Source of the DNA: Bolinopsis microptera | Taxonomy: Eukaryota; Ctenophora; Tentaculata; Lobata; Bolinopsidae | Assembly (NCBI RefSeq): GCF_026151205.1 | Contig: NC_087080.1 | Location: 11,581,837 to 11,641,836, forward strand | Direction: 5' to 3' | Length of the DNA stretch: 60,000 nucleotides | In this document: in pieces, positions 48,801 to 57,525 of the stretch | How the letters are laid out: every line of letters starts with the position of its first letter | How positions within the stretch are numbered: position 1 is the stretch's first letter | The notes under the pieces: model-generated | What the model saw: the letters and a program-made list of their open reading frames with translations, nothing else | The model's database searches: none | Told to the model about the DNA's origin: nothing | Made by a program: the position numbers and the translations under genes

Positions 48801-50890
48801 CAGGGTTAGTGCAAGTAATATAGCTAACCTACCTAAATGGTAAGTGTAAGGGTCAGGGTTAGTGCAAGTAATATAGCTAACCTACCTAGATGGTAAGTGT
48901 AAGGGTCAGGGTTAGTGCAAGTAATATAGCTAACCTACCTAAATGGTAAGTGTAAGGGTCAGGGTTAGTGCAAGTAATATAGCTAACAACTCCTACCTAG
49001 ATGGTAAGTTTAAGGGTCAGGGTTAGTGCAAGTAATATAGCTAACCTACCTAGATGGTAAGTGTAAGGGTCAGGGTTAGTGCAAGTAATATAGCTAACAA
49101 CTCCTACCTAGATGGTAAGTGTAAGGGTCAGGGTTAGTGCAAGTAATATAGCTAACCTACCTAGATGGTAAGTGTAAGGGTCAGGGTTAGTGTAAGTAAT
49201 ATAGCTAACCTACCTAAATGGTAAGTGTAAGGGTCAGGGTTAGTGCAAGTAATATAGCTAACCTACCTAGATGGTAAGTGTAAGGGTCAGGGTTAGTGCA
49301 GGTAATGCCCTGTTTTCTGAGAACCGTTACTGAAGTAGCAATGTTGGATAAGGAGAGAGACATATCGAATAGAAGGGCAGCCCCTGGTCGTAGGGTTAGT
49401 TGTGGGTACGCCGTCTCGTCTGGGACAAGTAATTAGTAGTTAATTAAAGGTTAATGAGGAGTTAATTAAGAGGTGATTATTTGCTAATTGTGGTTTAGTT
49501 AGGTGCAACTATTTATGGAAGTACATTTACTGCTTGTATGTTAAAAATATATTTGTTTCCTTCCACTTACCATATTTCATCTCACAGTTGGAGACAGTCA
49601 TATCATCTATATACACTGCAACATGCTTATCTGTTAGCTGCACCGTTACTTTAGAATCGTTCTGACAAACTGGAAATAATGACGTTATGTCACGTGGTGT
49701 GACGTCATGTCACGCGGTGTGACATAATAAGGTGAGTTGACCAAGGCTGATAAAAAAGAAAAGATCACTGTAACTGCTGTTACCAACTTGGGCACGGTGG
49801 AATTTTCGGGAAAACACGTCCAAAACACAACAATTCCCACAAACGAACATTTAGTGGCGCTAATTGAACTGTTACCGATCAACCAGATGTGTGGTGATCA
49901 CTGATCTATAATGACATTAGGATTAAAATATCAAGATTAGGATTAACAAGATCGTTATTTTAGTTCGTTCAACCAAATCTGGTTTTCTTTGAGACTTTGG
50001 TGATGTCCGTGAGCTAATTTGTTTCTTTGTTGCTTTATTTTAGATCAGAAGATCTTATTTTCTAAATGATGATTTTGTGGTATAATTTGCTAGGAAATTA
50101 AAATCACTATTCTACAAATCGGGGTTTGATTAAAATGTTTGAGCTTTATCAACTGAAAGTTTATATAAGTGTTAATACCACTTTGATCACCTTAGTTTTG
50201 TGATGTACAGCTATGTTAGTTATAAATGGGTGTTAATTGACCGACCAATAAAAAGGTTACCAAAATAAGATATGACTAATTAAATTAGCAGCAATATAGC
50301 ATAACAATGCAAGCCTTGTCTCCTTAAGCCCTAATAATACACTATTAACATCACGGCAAATACAATTAAGTATAATTAATAACTTAACTTAAAACTAATA
50401 TTATGTTTAATTTAGTATATCTAATAACTAACTAGGCTGAGAGCCAGATACGCTCCCTTCCCCCGTAACCACTAACAGATCCATTATTTTATCATCGTTA
50501 ACAAACCCTACTTTAAATCCTTCTCCTAGCTCCACCACGTGTACCTGAGTAATTGGTTTGTTAATTAGCTCATTACTGTAATTAGCAGATATAAGGTTCG
50601 CAAGTTAAGCAACTAATTTTAAATTAACACATTACAGAACGAATAAATCATGTCCAGCACGAAGTTCCAACCAGTTATTGAATTAAATTAATTGAAAATC
50701 AATTAACAGATCTAATGAACTAGATTTACCGTGAACACGATTTGCGGGAACTCAGCGAAGTTTCTGTTGAAAGTAGCGGTACCGTGAGATTTAGCAGAGT
50801 TAGTGAGATAGTAGCCGTCACAAGCCACCTGGTCATCACACTCCCACATGTCTACACACTTCACCTCATACTTCACAGGTGTTGTCTTTG
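27838..50890 (-). CDS. SPRY-domain protein with Cys-containing N-terminal region; 5' exons not found
   Basis: Exons in transcript order (minus strand): 50890-50730, 49661-49571, 29608-29392, 28330-28221, 27975-27838 (stop TAG). Phases are 0, 1, 1, 0. The last three exons form a SPRY fold: KIVECGADSAVGVGLADRS, FPGWKKKSCGYHSDDG, VGDVMGCGIRF, VTVYFTKN, FPTIGLSEGDRVTVDF. SPRY is a beta-sandwich protein-binding module. The two upstream exons encode KYEVKCVDMWECDDQVACDG and a beta-rich piece with TVQLTDKHVAVYIDD and SNCEMKY; I do not recognise them, and their Cys spacing suggests disulfides, which would be unusual beside SPRY. Phase 1 is preserved across the ~20 kb intron holding the satellite, which supports one gene. 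Exon 29608-29392 is one base too long: frame is kept only if one C of the CCCC run near 29553-29556 is extra. That may be an assembly error or a real lesion. An alternative acceptor for the second exon exists 8 bases upstream. Confidence 0.6.
28409..28990. mobile_element. MITE with CCTTACAAGAC inverted ends and TA target duplication
   Basis: Ends are CCTTACAAGACGTTTT and the reverse complement with one mismatch. TA flanks both sides (28407-28408 and 28991-28992), as for Tc1/mariner-type elements. An internal direct repeat of about 80 bases (from about 28429 and about 28889) shares ttcgccatattttcggaccg and ccaaaatttcggtcgtcg. There is no ORF, so it is non-autonomous. It sits in the intron between the third and fourth recognised SPRY-gene exons. 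Confidence 0.8.
30021..49304. repeat. 53-bp satellite array, about 19.3 kb and about 360 copies, inside an intron
   Basis: The unit is aatatagctaacctacctag, atggtaagtgtaagggtcag, ggttagtgcaagt. Variants are few and recurrent: taacaactcctacc or taacactcctacc for taacctacc, aaatgg for agatgg, gtaagt for gcaagt, and gttatatag for gtaatatag. They cluster in the left 6-7 kb and the right 2 kb, while about 37-47 kb is nearly uniform. That fits homogenisation of the core by unequal exchange, or collapse during assembly. The unit contains agggttag, which resembles the animal telomere repeat, but only once per copy. Read on the minus strand, the host gene's sense strand, each copy carries a splice-site-like motif (see findings). 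Confidence 0.97.
49305..49570. other. Intron sequence between satellite and upstream SPRY-gene exon
   Basis: Short, AT-rich, with gttaattaa-type phrases near 49435-49475. Nothing else recognised. Confidence 0.4.
49670..50729. other. Intron of the SPRY-domain gene
   Basis: Non-coding between the two upstream exons. It contains a short duplicated tcacgtggtgtgacgtcatg-like phrase near 49690-49725 and AT-rich sequence. A minus-strand open frame at 49882-49685 is discussed under rejected items. Confidence 0.45.
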
Positions 50891-51633
50891 CTAAGGGGGG
50901 CTCTTTTCATTAATGTTATAGGTTATACCAACAAGCTATATCTTTACTGTTATCAATTGGAGAGTATTTATTACTCTTAACACATTAATCAAAGATAACG
51001 TTTTATTCGAATTAAGTTTACTCGTATCGGAAATAAATTCGATTGATTGATCACGATGGAACCTCTATTTATCTTCAAATATTAGAAATTACTAAAATAT
51101 GTATTACTTAAACTCTTAAAACACTGTTTTCACAACCTACTAACAAGTTTTAAAGTAGAATCTAATTATTTAATAATTACAGATTATATAAGCAAGGATA
51201 ATACCCAGTACATACTTTACTGGTAATATACTGGTAATGAACTAGTAATGTACTGGTAATGTACTGGTAATGTACTGGTAATGTACTGGTAATGTACTGG
51301 TAATGTACTGGTAATGTACTGTTTACAGGTACGATTTATATTAGCATTTAGCTTATTTATAAGCTGTTTATAAACTGAGCCGTCTGCAAAACACTAATTG
51401 AACCGGAAATCAGTTTTCACTTCATCTAAGGAATTTGTAAATGTAATAAGTATGAAGAATCTAATATTGGTAATTATCAGCGCTGCGTTGCTAAGTGCAC
51501 ATTATAATCGGTAACAATTGCAGAGCTATTAAAATTATTAATCTTCCATTTCATGACTTGTTATTTTGCAATAACATTTCAAATTGTTTCCTCATGCCAG
51601 CCAAGTGGCCAAGTTGCCCATTTTTGCTTATTA
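50891..51633. other. Region upstream of the recognised SPRY-gene exons
   Basis: The first recognised exon begins after acceptor CCCTTAG with phase 1, so at least one more 5' exon must exist upstream, but I could not identify it here. The stretch includes an 11-bp repeat at 51219-51320 and, on the plus strand at 51452, a short signal-peptide-like frame. Confidence 0.4.
51219..51320. repeat. 11-bp tandem repeat, about 9 copies
   Basis: The unit is actggtaatgt, with early copies slightly altered (actggtaatat, actagtaatgt). Short minisatellite, non-coding. Confidence 0.9.
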
Positions 51634-51645
51634 TTTATAATTTTT

Positions 51646-52013
51646 TGTCGGCCGGGTGGTGTAGTGGTATTTCACTCGCCTCCCAAGCGGAAGACCGGGG
51701 TTCAAACCCCGTCTGAGGCAGGCAGGCCAGGTCACCAAGCTGTGATTGGTACTGGTAATTATGCTCGGAGGATATGAGTGACGCGATCCCCACTACAGTG
51801 TAAGCTGCAGTGTAGCTGTAATAGTCTACCGCCATTCGGAATGAGTGTGAACTTGCTCACTACCAGGCAATCATGATTTCCGCTTGGTACTCATCAGGTC
51901 TCTAAGAAAGCCAACAGTTTGCTGATATGCACTGTCATATGTACTTCCTAGAAGCAGCACACGGCCCATTTCGGACTTGCACGAGTTATAATTATTATTT
52001 TTTTATAATTTTT
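51646..52013 (+). mobile_element. tRNA-Gly-derived SINE with target-site duplication
   Basis: The head (about 51651-51722) resembles tRNA-Gly(CCC): tggtgtagtggtat (A-box region), loop CTCCCAA in the anticodon arm, and B box ggttcaaaccc. The acceptor stem pairs poorly, so it is not a functional tRNA. A body of about 270 bases follows, then an AT tail (ataattattattttttt). A 12-bp direct repeat tttataattttt flanks it (51634-51645 and 52002-52013), as expected for LINE-driven insertion. Its A and B boxes would form an internal RNA polymerase III promoter. Confidence 0.8.
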
Positions 52014-53690
52014 CCAATTTTCGTCTTCAATATCTGTGGTGTTTTTTTCCTCAGCAGCTCAGTAAATATTTAACTTCGCCAAGAAAGCTGACTTAGAGAG
52101 GCATGTCATATATGTATATATATCTTATATATAATATGTTGGGGATTGGCCCGAAGTGCCAGCCAATGTTTACTCAAAATGTATACCTGGATATAATTGT
52201 AATCTATCAAAGGTCAAAACTGACAAAAAATTAAATATTTTAGAAAACTGTCCAAATTAAAGCTTATAATACAATCATAGCTGAGTAGAGCACAGTTAAA
52301 AGGGCCTTTAGGATTTGTTAAGTTGTAATCATCCTAATAATGCACTAATTAATATCTGAGTTGTTAGATAGGAAACAGGTCCATAGCTACCAGCTAGCTG
52401 TTTAAATTTTGTTAGTTCGACTATTGTCAGTCGCATAGCCCATGCTGTGGTTGCTGGTGAATTATTGACAATTTAACTGTGATAGTGTGATGGTATGCGG
52501 TGAAATTTATTCAGTAATGCTTGCCAGCTTGCTGACGTGCCTATGGTATTAAGACGAGGTTGTTATCAGCATTACAGTTATTGTTGCGCTTTGATTTCTT
52601 TAGTCTTGCTATATTATTTATCTAATATATAACATTTGGACTCAATAATAACAAATAATATATCAGCTTCTACGCCTTGAACTGTAACTCCAGCAATACA
52701 ACCAGCTAATACTCTCTTGTAACACTAGCTATTACTTGCCTTTAACTTGCTATAACTTAGCTAAAACCTAGCTATAACTTGCTATAACTTACTATACTTG
52801 CTATATAAACAATCCTTTGAACACCATTAACCATCTCCATATCATCACACGGGGACACATCCAAAAGCCAGCAACAGAAGGATGGTTCTCGAACAAGTTG
52901 ATTATTAGCGGCTAATAACCTCGTCTGTCGGAGTACTGTAATCTAATAATCAGTACAGTCGTTTCTAGTACCGTTATACTGATATACCACCTAATATACT
53001 GTATTAGCTGACAACATTGTGTGTTCTGTGCTGTCTTGATAGGCTGTGCTGCTGTTGTTAGGGCGTTTCTACAGTTTACTGCACTTGGAAAGTTGTATGT
53101 TTTGGGAATAAGTAGAATTGTAAGTCTGTGAAAGTTATTTTGTAGTTTGCTTCAATTTTATTGTTAATCTGAGATGCGTTATTCAACAACTTTTATGTTT
53201 TTAATTAAGGAGGAAGCATTAATATTAATTATTAAATTACAATGCTCATGCTCCCATCGGTCAAAGAACAGTGAACAATGATTCCGAGAAATTTGAGGAT
53301 AAGGAATTACTTGTCTACATCCATTTCATGTCTAGTCTTTTACTCCTTTGTACTCCTTCAATTAGATTTTCATATAATAGTTAATAACACACTAACTCTG
53401 TAATTGCCCTCATCGGTAGCTGAACTTCCCAGCAGTTCAATTATATTTCTACGTTGTGAACATGGTCACTGTTATTGTAACTGTGAGCGTGATTAACAAT
53501 TATAAGGACTTTTAGTGCTTACATTGATTATTTAGAAGTTTGCCAAGAGTTTCTAATGATTTAAGTTGTTAATCTGATCCGACTATGTAGATGTAAATTT
53601 AATTTGTATTCCAGTCTGTACTATTGTTGATCCTATGTGTCTATTATTGTTAAGTAACTTCTTGTGAACTGCCTCCCAGACTAGAGCAAC
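52014..53690. other. Upstream region of the 7TM receptor gene
   Basis: AT-rich with recurring ctataacttgcta phrases near 52725-52805. No exon recognised. It presumably contains the 5' UTR and promoter of the plus-strand receptor gene. Confidence 0.4.
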
Positions 53691-54954
53691 ATGGTAGTGT
53701 TTGGTAACCCCGCCTCAAATCAAACAGAACAGCTGTACGGTGAGGTGAAGATAGGAGAGGTGGTGACCCCTTACTACGTCAACTATTGGTGAGACATTGT
53801 AACTGTCACGTGTTACATGTCACATGTCACATGTCACGTGTTACATGTCACGTGTTAAATGCCACATGTCAAGCTCAGAGCCAGTTTCTTCCTTGCGTTT
53901 CCCTGTGCTCTGACAATTTCCGTATTAGAAAAAAGTATAAATATTACAGCAGGCTAATTTTTACAAGCAACTACTTTTCTATACTTACATTTGATCTTAT
54001 ATAACAATATCCCTCAGGTATGCAGGTATTTTGATAAGTTTCCTCCTGACATCAACCCTACTGAACCCCCTAGTTTACCTCTACTACACCAAACAGCGCC
54101 CCTCAGAAGCTACAGTTCTCTTCCGTCTCCTCGCCCTTCTAAACCTTCTCACTAACATCTTCAAACCAGCTCTGGTTGCTGTAACCTTAATAAAACCTGG
54201 CATAGAGCCCGAGTACAGAGCAGCGGAGGTATGGGAGAGTTTGGAATCAGTTCTACACTCCACACTTTACTTCAGTTCAGTCTTCGTTACCATTCTCCTA
54301 GCTGTCAGTCGAGCCCTCAAGATCAAGAACCCTTTCATACAGCTGCCCACAAAATACTTCCTGTTAGCACTGCTAATCTACACTCCCATAACGAGTCTCC
54401 TGATAAACTACTGTGTCCTGATGCCGGACAGGGTGTTAGTAATAAAGTCTCAGAGAGTACAGAGTCTGCAGCTTCTCCTAAACCGGTCCGTCTCCCCCCA
54501 CACAGTCCTACTTCTCACTATCTACATCCTACTAGGAGCCTTCACCCTCTACTTCCTAGCAGGGATTGTGTATCTCCTCCAACACAGACGACAAGGAGCA
54601 AGGATTAAGAGCAGTAATAAGAGAAGTATCTATCTGATCCTTGCTATGAACTTTGCCAGTTTCCTCTTCCTCCTCCTCTCCCAAATCGGCATCATCTTCA
54701 AATTCCACTTTGGCCACGGCCACATCCCGTGGTTTTATGAGAACCTAGCAATAGTGGTACACTTGATCCTGCCAGTAACCATAGCAGGACTCAACCCTGT
54801 TTTGGTGGTGTGTTGTAACAAGAATGTTAGGAAGATGTTGAGGGGGCTGGTGTGTGAGGGGAGGTGTGATATTGAGACTGCGCAGACTAACAATGATGAG
54901 GGGAATGGTTTGCGGAGGTTTACTCAGGCTAGAAGGGAGGATACAGAGCTTTGA
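53691..54954 (+). CDS. Seven-transmembrane receptor, class A (rhodopsin)-like, two exons
   Basis: Exons 53691-53788 and 54018-54954 join in phase 2 (donor GTGAGA, acceptor CCCTCAG) to 344 residues. The ATG at 53691 gives a short extracellular N-terminus with an N-glycosylation sequon (NQT). Hydrophobic spans are at about 33-57, 64-91, 110-132, 146-168, 193-220, 236-262 and 274-298. The end of helix 3 reads LAVSRALKI where class A receptors have DRY, and helix 7 ends LNPVLVVCC, a variant of NPxxY without the Tyr. Basic intracellular loop 3 (RRQGARIKSSNKR) and a polar C-terminal tail fit G-protein coupling. The ligand cannot be read, and I see no close match to a named receptor. AATAAA at 55193-55198 could end the transcript. 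Confidence 0.85.
53800..53870. repeat. 10-bp imperfect repeat in receptor intron
   Basis: Copies of tgtcacatgt and tgttacatgt alternate, giving a run of CACGTG and ACATGT motifs inside the 229-bp intron. Short and imperfect. Confidence 0.7.
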
Positions 54955-55192
54955 GAGGGCCGGTGGTACAGGTGGTAAAGGTGGTACAAGTGGTACAGTT
55001 TATTGTGCATTTAATCCATCTTTTTGTATAATTTTACACGCAACTTCCCCGATAAGTAAACGCCCAAATATTTGCTTACATGATCGGACATTGTTGGGAC
55101 GTTTGAGATAACCGTGGACACAGTTCATGAAACTTACTTAAATTATGCTTGATAAAATGTTAGTTTTAACCATTTTACTCTTCACCGTTGAC

Positions 55193-55198
55193 AATAAA
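55193..55198 (+). terminator. Polyadenylation signal AATAAA for the receptor gene
   Basis: A canonical AATAAA lies about 240 bases after the receptor stop codon. The intervening 3' UTR has a short ggtggtaca-type repeat at 54960-55000. Confidence 0.5.
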
Positions 55199-55772
55199 AC
55201 GTTGCAAGTTTGAAACGAAAATTGCATTTTATTGCACGATTTTTAACATGCCTGGCTTAATATCGGCTAACCATTATATTTTAATGATTAAACAATATGT
55301 AGACTAAAAATGAGACATCTGGTTTTGAAAAATAAAATTTTTATAAAAAAGGTAAACTTGACTGACAAGATACAATTCATTAATATTCAAAACAAAATTA
55401 AGACATACACCAAATTATTACAACAACAATTTATTTTTAACTGAAACATGATTAATCAATGCTTCTGGACTATATAATCGAATCAACTACAGTATGAAAT
55501 GATTTAGATAATGCAATATTGAACTGCTTATAAATTAAGACTGGTCTTTTTGCTTATTACAAAATCATAAGCGTTTTGATAAATGTATGCTTTGCAGCTC
55601 TGTTGAAATAAGAGTATTAAGTACCTTCACGACTATCTACTTAAAATTAGATAGAAATCTGCCCAAATATTAAAATCTGAAAAATAGTAAAGAGGTTTGA
55701 ATGTTAACAAAGACATTATAGCAATTTCAAAATATGATAAGAACACTACACACAATAGAAATTTCAAATTTG
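55199..55772. other. Convergent intergenic region, receptor to dysbindin
   Basis: AT-rich. Minus-strand AATAAA candidates for the dysbindin transcript are at 55435-55430 and 55233-55228. No gene seen. Confidence 0.45.
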
Positions 55773-57128
55773 CTAGCTCTTTTCATCAGAATCCACAGAA
55801 ATCTGATCCACAGAAATCTGATTCACAGAAATCTGATCCACAGAAATCTGATCCACAGAAATCTGATCCGCACTGTCTTCCTCCTCTTCTGATCTCGCAG
55901 ATAACACAGTAACCTTTCTGCCCAGGAAACTTGATAAATCAGAGTCGTCTTCAGGCACAAAGTTCTCTAACGTATCAAGAGGAGCGGTCTGTAACGACTT
56001 CACTGTGTCCAATGGAGCAGTTTGGGCATCTCTCACTGAGAAATTACCTGTACTCTTGTAATTCTCCATATCTCTATCAAACTCATCTTTGAAGGTCTTG
56101 TGTCTCTCCTTTAACACAAGACACTCCTTAATGGCGCGCACGCGCACTGAGTCCTGATAGGTCTTCTCCATGACCGCTTTCTTCTGAAGAAGCTCCCGAT
56201 GTCTCTCTTCACGGTACGAGTCTAGATGGTGGTGGTGAACGGCTTTCATGCGCTCCACGTGTAGTCTGTCACAATCGTCTTCTAGCTTTTCAAGTTCTAC
56301 TAACAGGATGAGATGTTCAGACCAGTTTCTGTTACAATACCTGTAGGAAGATGTAATTGAGATAAATAGTCCAGAAATATATAATATACATTGAAATTTT
56401 AAAGTAAGCAGATTAACATGGATGTAAAACTGACTGTCAGGTGGAAATATTAATCGTTTAAAGGGGAACGAAACAATCCCATCGATTGTTCCAGAGTAAA
56501 GAAGTGTTTTAATTGTTCGCAGTAGTCATATCATCGCCACCCCACATACCAGTGCATTTCTCAACAGTTTCCGTCAACAGTGGCAGCTCAGCGATCCCAG
56601 TAGTCAGCTGAGTCATGAGAGCATCCTGCCTGCCCAACCAGGAGTGTAGTCGTGTGATAGATGCAGCTGCAGCAGCCCCTCCTCTGCTTGAGACATGGAC
56701 ATGTGGTGTATCTGTTCCCATAGCTGCTGGTACTTGTTCAGCAACTCTGTACCTGAGAGATAAGAGATAAGAGATAAGAGATAAGAGATAAGAGATAAGA
56801 GATAAGAGATAAGAGATAAGAGATAAGAGACAAGAGGGTACTTTCAGCTTCAGGGAGCAGATGCGATGTAGAAATCAAGAAACTACTCTGTCGACAAATA
56901 AGTCTAAGAAACAAATTCATCAAGACTTCAGCTATTTCTAATGAGAATATCAAAAAGTGTCAAAGTGAAGTGTTGACTCCACTTACCAGTAGAAAGATCA
57001 ACATCTTCAGGAAAGTCAGGAGTTTCTCTTTCCCACCCCGGAGAGATGCTTAGTTTATCTGTTAGATCTGACTGCACTGAAGTCACTTTATCCAGCAGTG
57101 ATTTCAGTGAAAACATCGCACCCTTCAA
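55773..57128 (-). CDS. DTNBP1: Dysbindin (BLOC-1 subunit), three exons, frame conflicts in exon 2
   Basis: Dysbindin is a coiled-coil subunit of BLOC-1, acting in biogenesis of lysosome-related organelles and endosomal sorting. Exons (minus strand): 57128-56987, 56752-56550, 56340-55773. Exon 1 resembles the vertebrate N-terminus (SLLDKVTSVQSDL). Exon 2 has LLNKYQQLWEQ, then in another frame ITRLHSWLGRQDALMTQL and IAELPLLTETVEKCT. Exon 3 has LEDDCDRLHVERM, SYREERHREL and the family signature LKERHKTFKDEFDRDM followed by ENYKSTGNF. So identity is firm, but the open frame is not continuous. Exon 2 shifts frame near a GGGG run (about 56675-56678), where one extra G would restore it. The exon 2-3 junction also fits only with a donor 7 bases further on (GTGGGG) or an inner acceptor. 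The C-terminus carries QISVD repeats. Assembly error, unusual splicing or a decaying copy are all possible. Confidence 0.75.
55790..55868 (-). repeat. 15-bp coding repeat in the dysbindin tail, about 5 copies
   Basis: The unit on the + strand is agaaatctgatccac, encoding DQISV on the minus strand, with one copy giving NQISV. It lies just before the stop codon, after an acidic EEEEDS stretch. Confidence 0.9.
56755..56831. repeat. 7-bp GATA repeat abutting the dysbindin exon 2 acceptor
   Basis: About 11 copies of agataag on the + strand. On the gene's sense strand this is a cttatct run reaching the acceptor TCTCTCAG, so it serves as the pyrimidine-rich tract of that intron. Length changes here could affect splicing. 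Confidence 0.9.
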
Positions 57129-57525
57129 TGGTAAATTAGGTTATTTATTTAAGGCGAAATAATTACATGAAATTAAGCTCCATAGGGTCCATACCATCCA
57201 CGTATAATAGATTTCACTCAATCAAACAGCGTACACTGCAACTGCATTTTAATTGTAAGGCATTCAACGAAGAAATTTTAGAGTGCAATAATACATGACA
57301 ATTATATTTGAATAATAAATTAGATCTGTTGCTTCACTTCGAAGTATGTAATATAAATAGCAGATTTAAAATTAGTAAAAACAACAAAAATGCTGATTGA
57401 TAAAAATGTCGTTCCTTCAACCGTTATTCCTATGATTCTTATTAGAGAATGATAGCTTGGACGTCTTAGCCCATTACATGCCACCATTAATTTACTATAT
57501 CAGTAGGTATGTCACAAAACTAAAC
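57129..57525. other. Spacer between dysbindin and the SRFBP1-like gene
   Basis: About 400 AT-rich bases between two minus-strand genes. It must hold the 3' end of one and the promoter of the other, but no element was recognised with confidence. Confidence 0.45.

Noticed and set aside
49685-49882. Minus-strand 65-codon frame with hydrophobic stretches, considered as a 5' signal-peptide exon of the SPRY gene
   Set aside because: It lies between two phase-compatible exons, has no clear donor site that joins them in frame, and the hydrophobic stretches are not at the expected distance from the start.
51651-51722. Functional tRNA-Gly(CCC) gene
   Set aside because: The acceptor stem pairs poorly and the T stem is irregular; body, AT tail and direct repeats mark it as a SINE.
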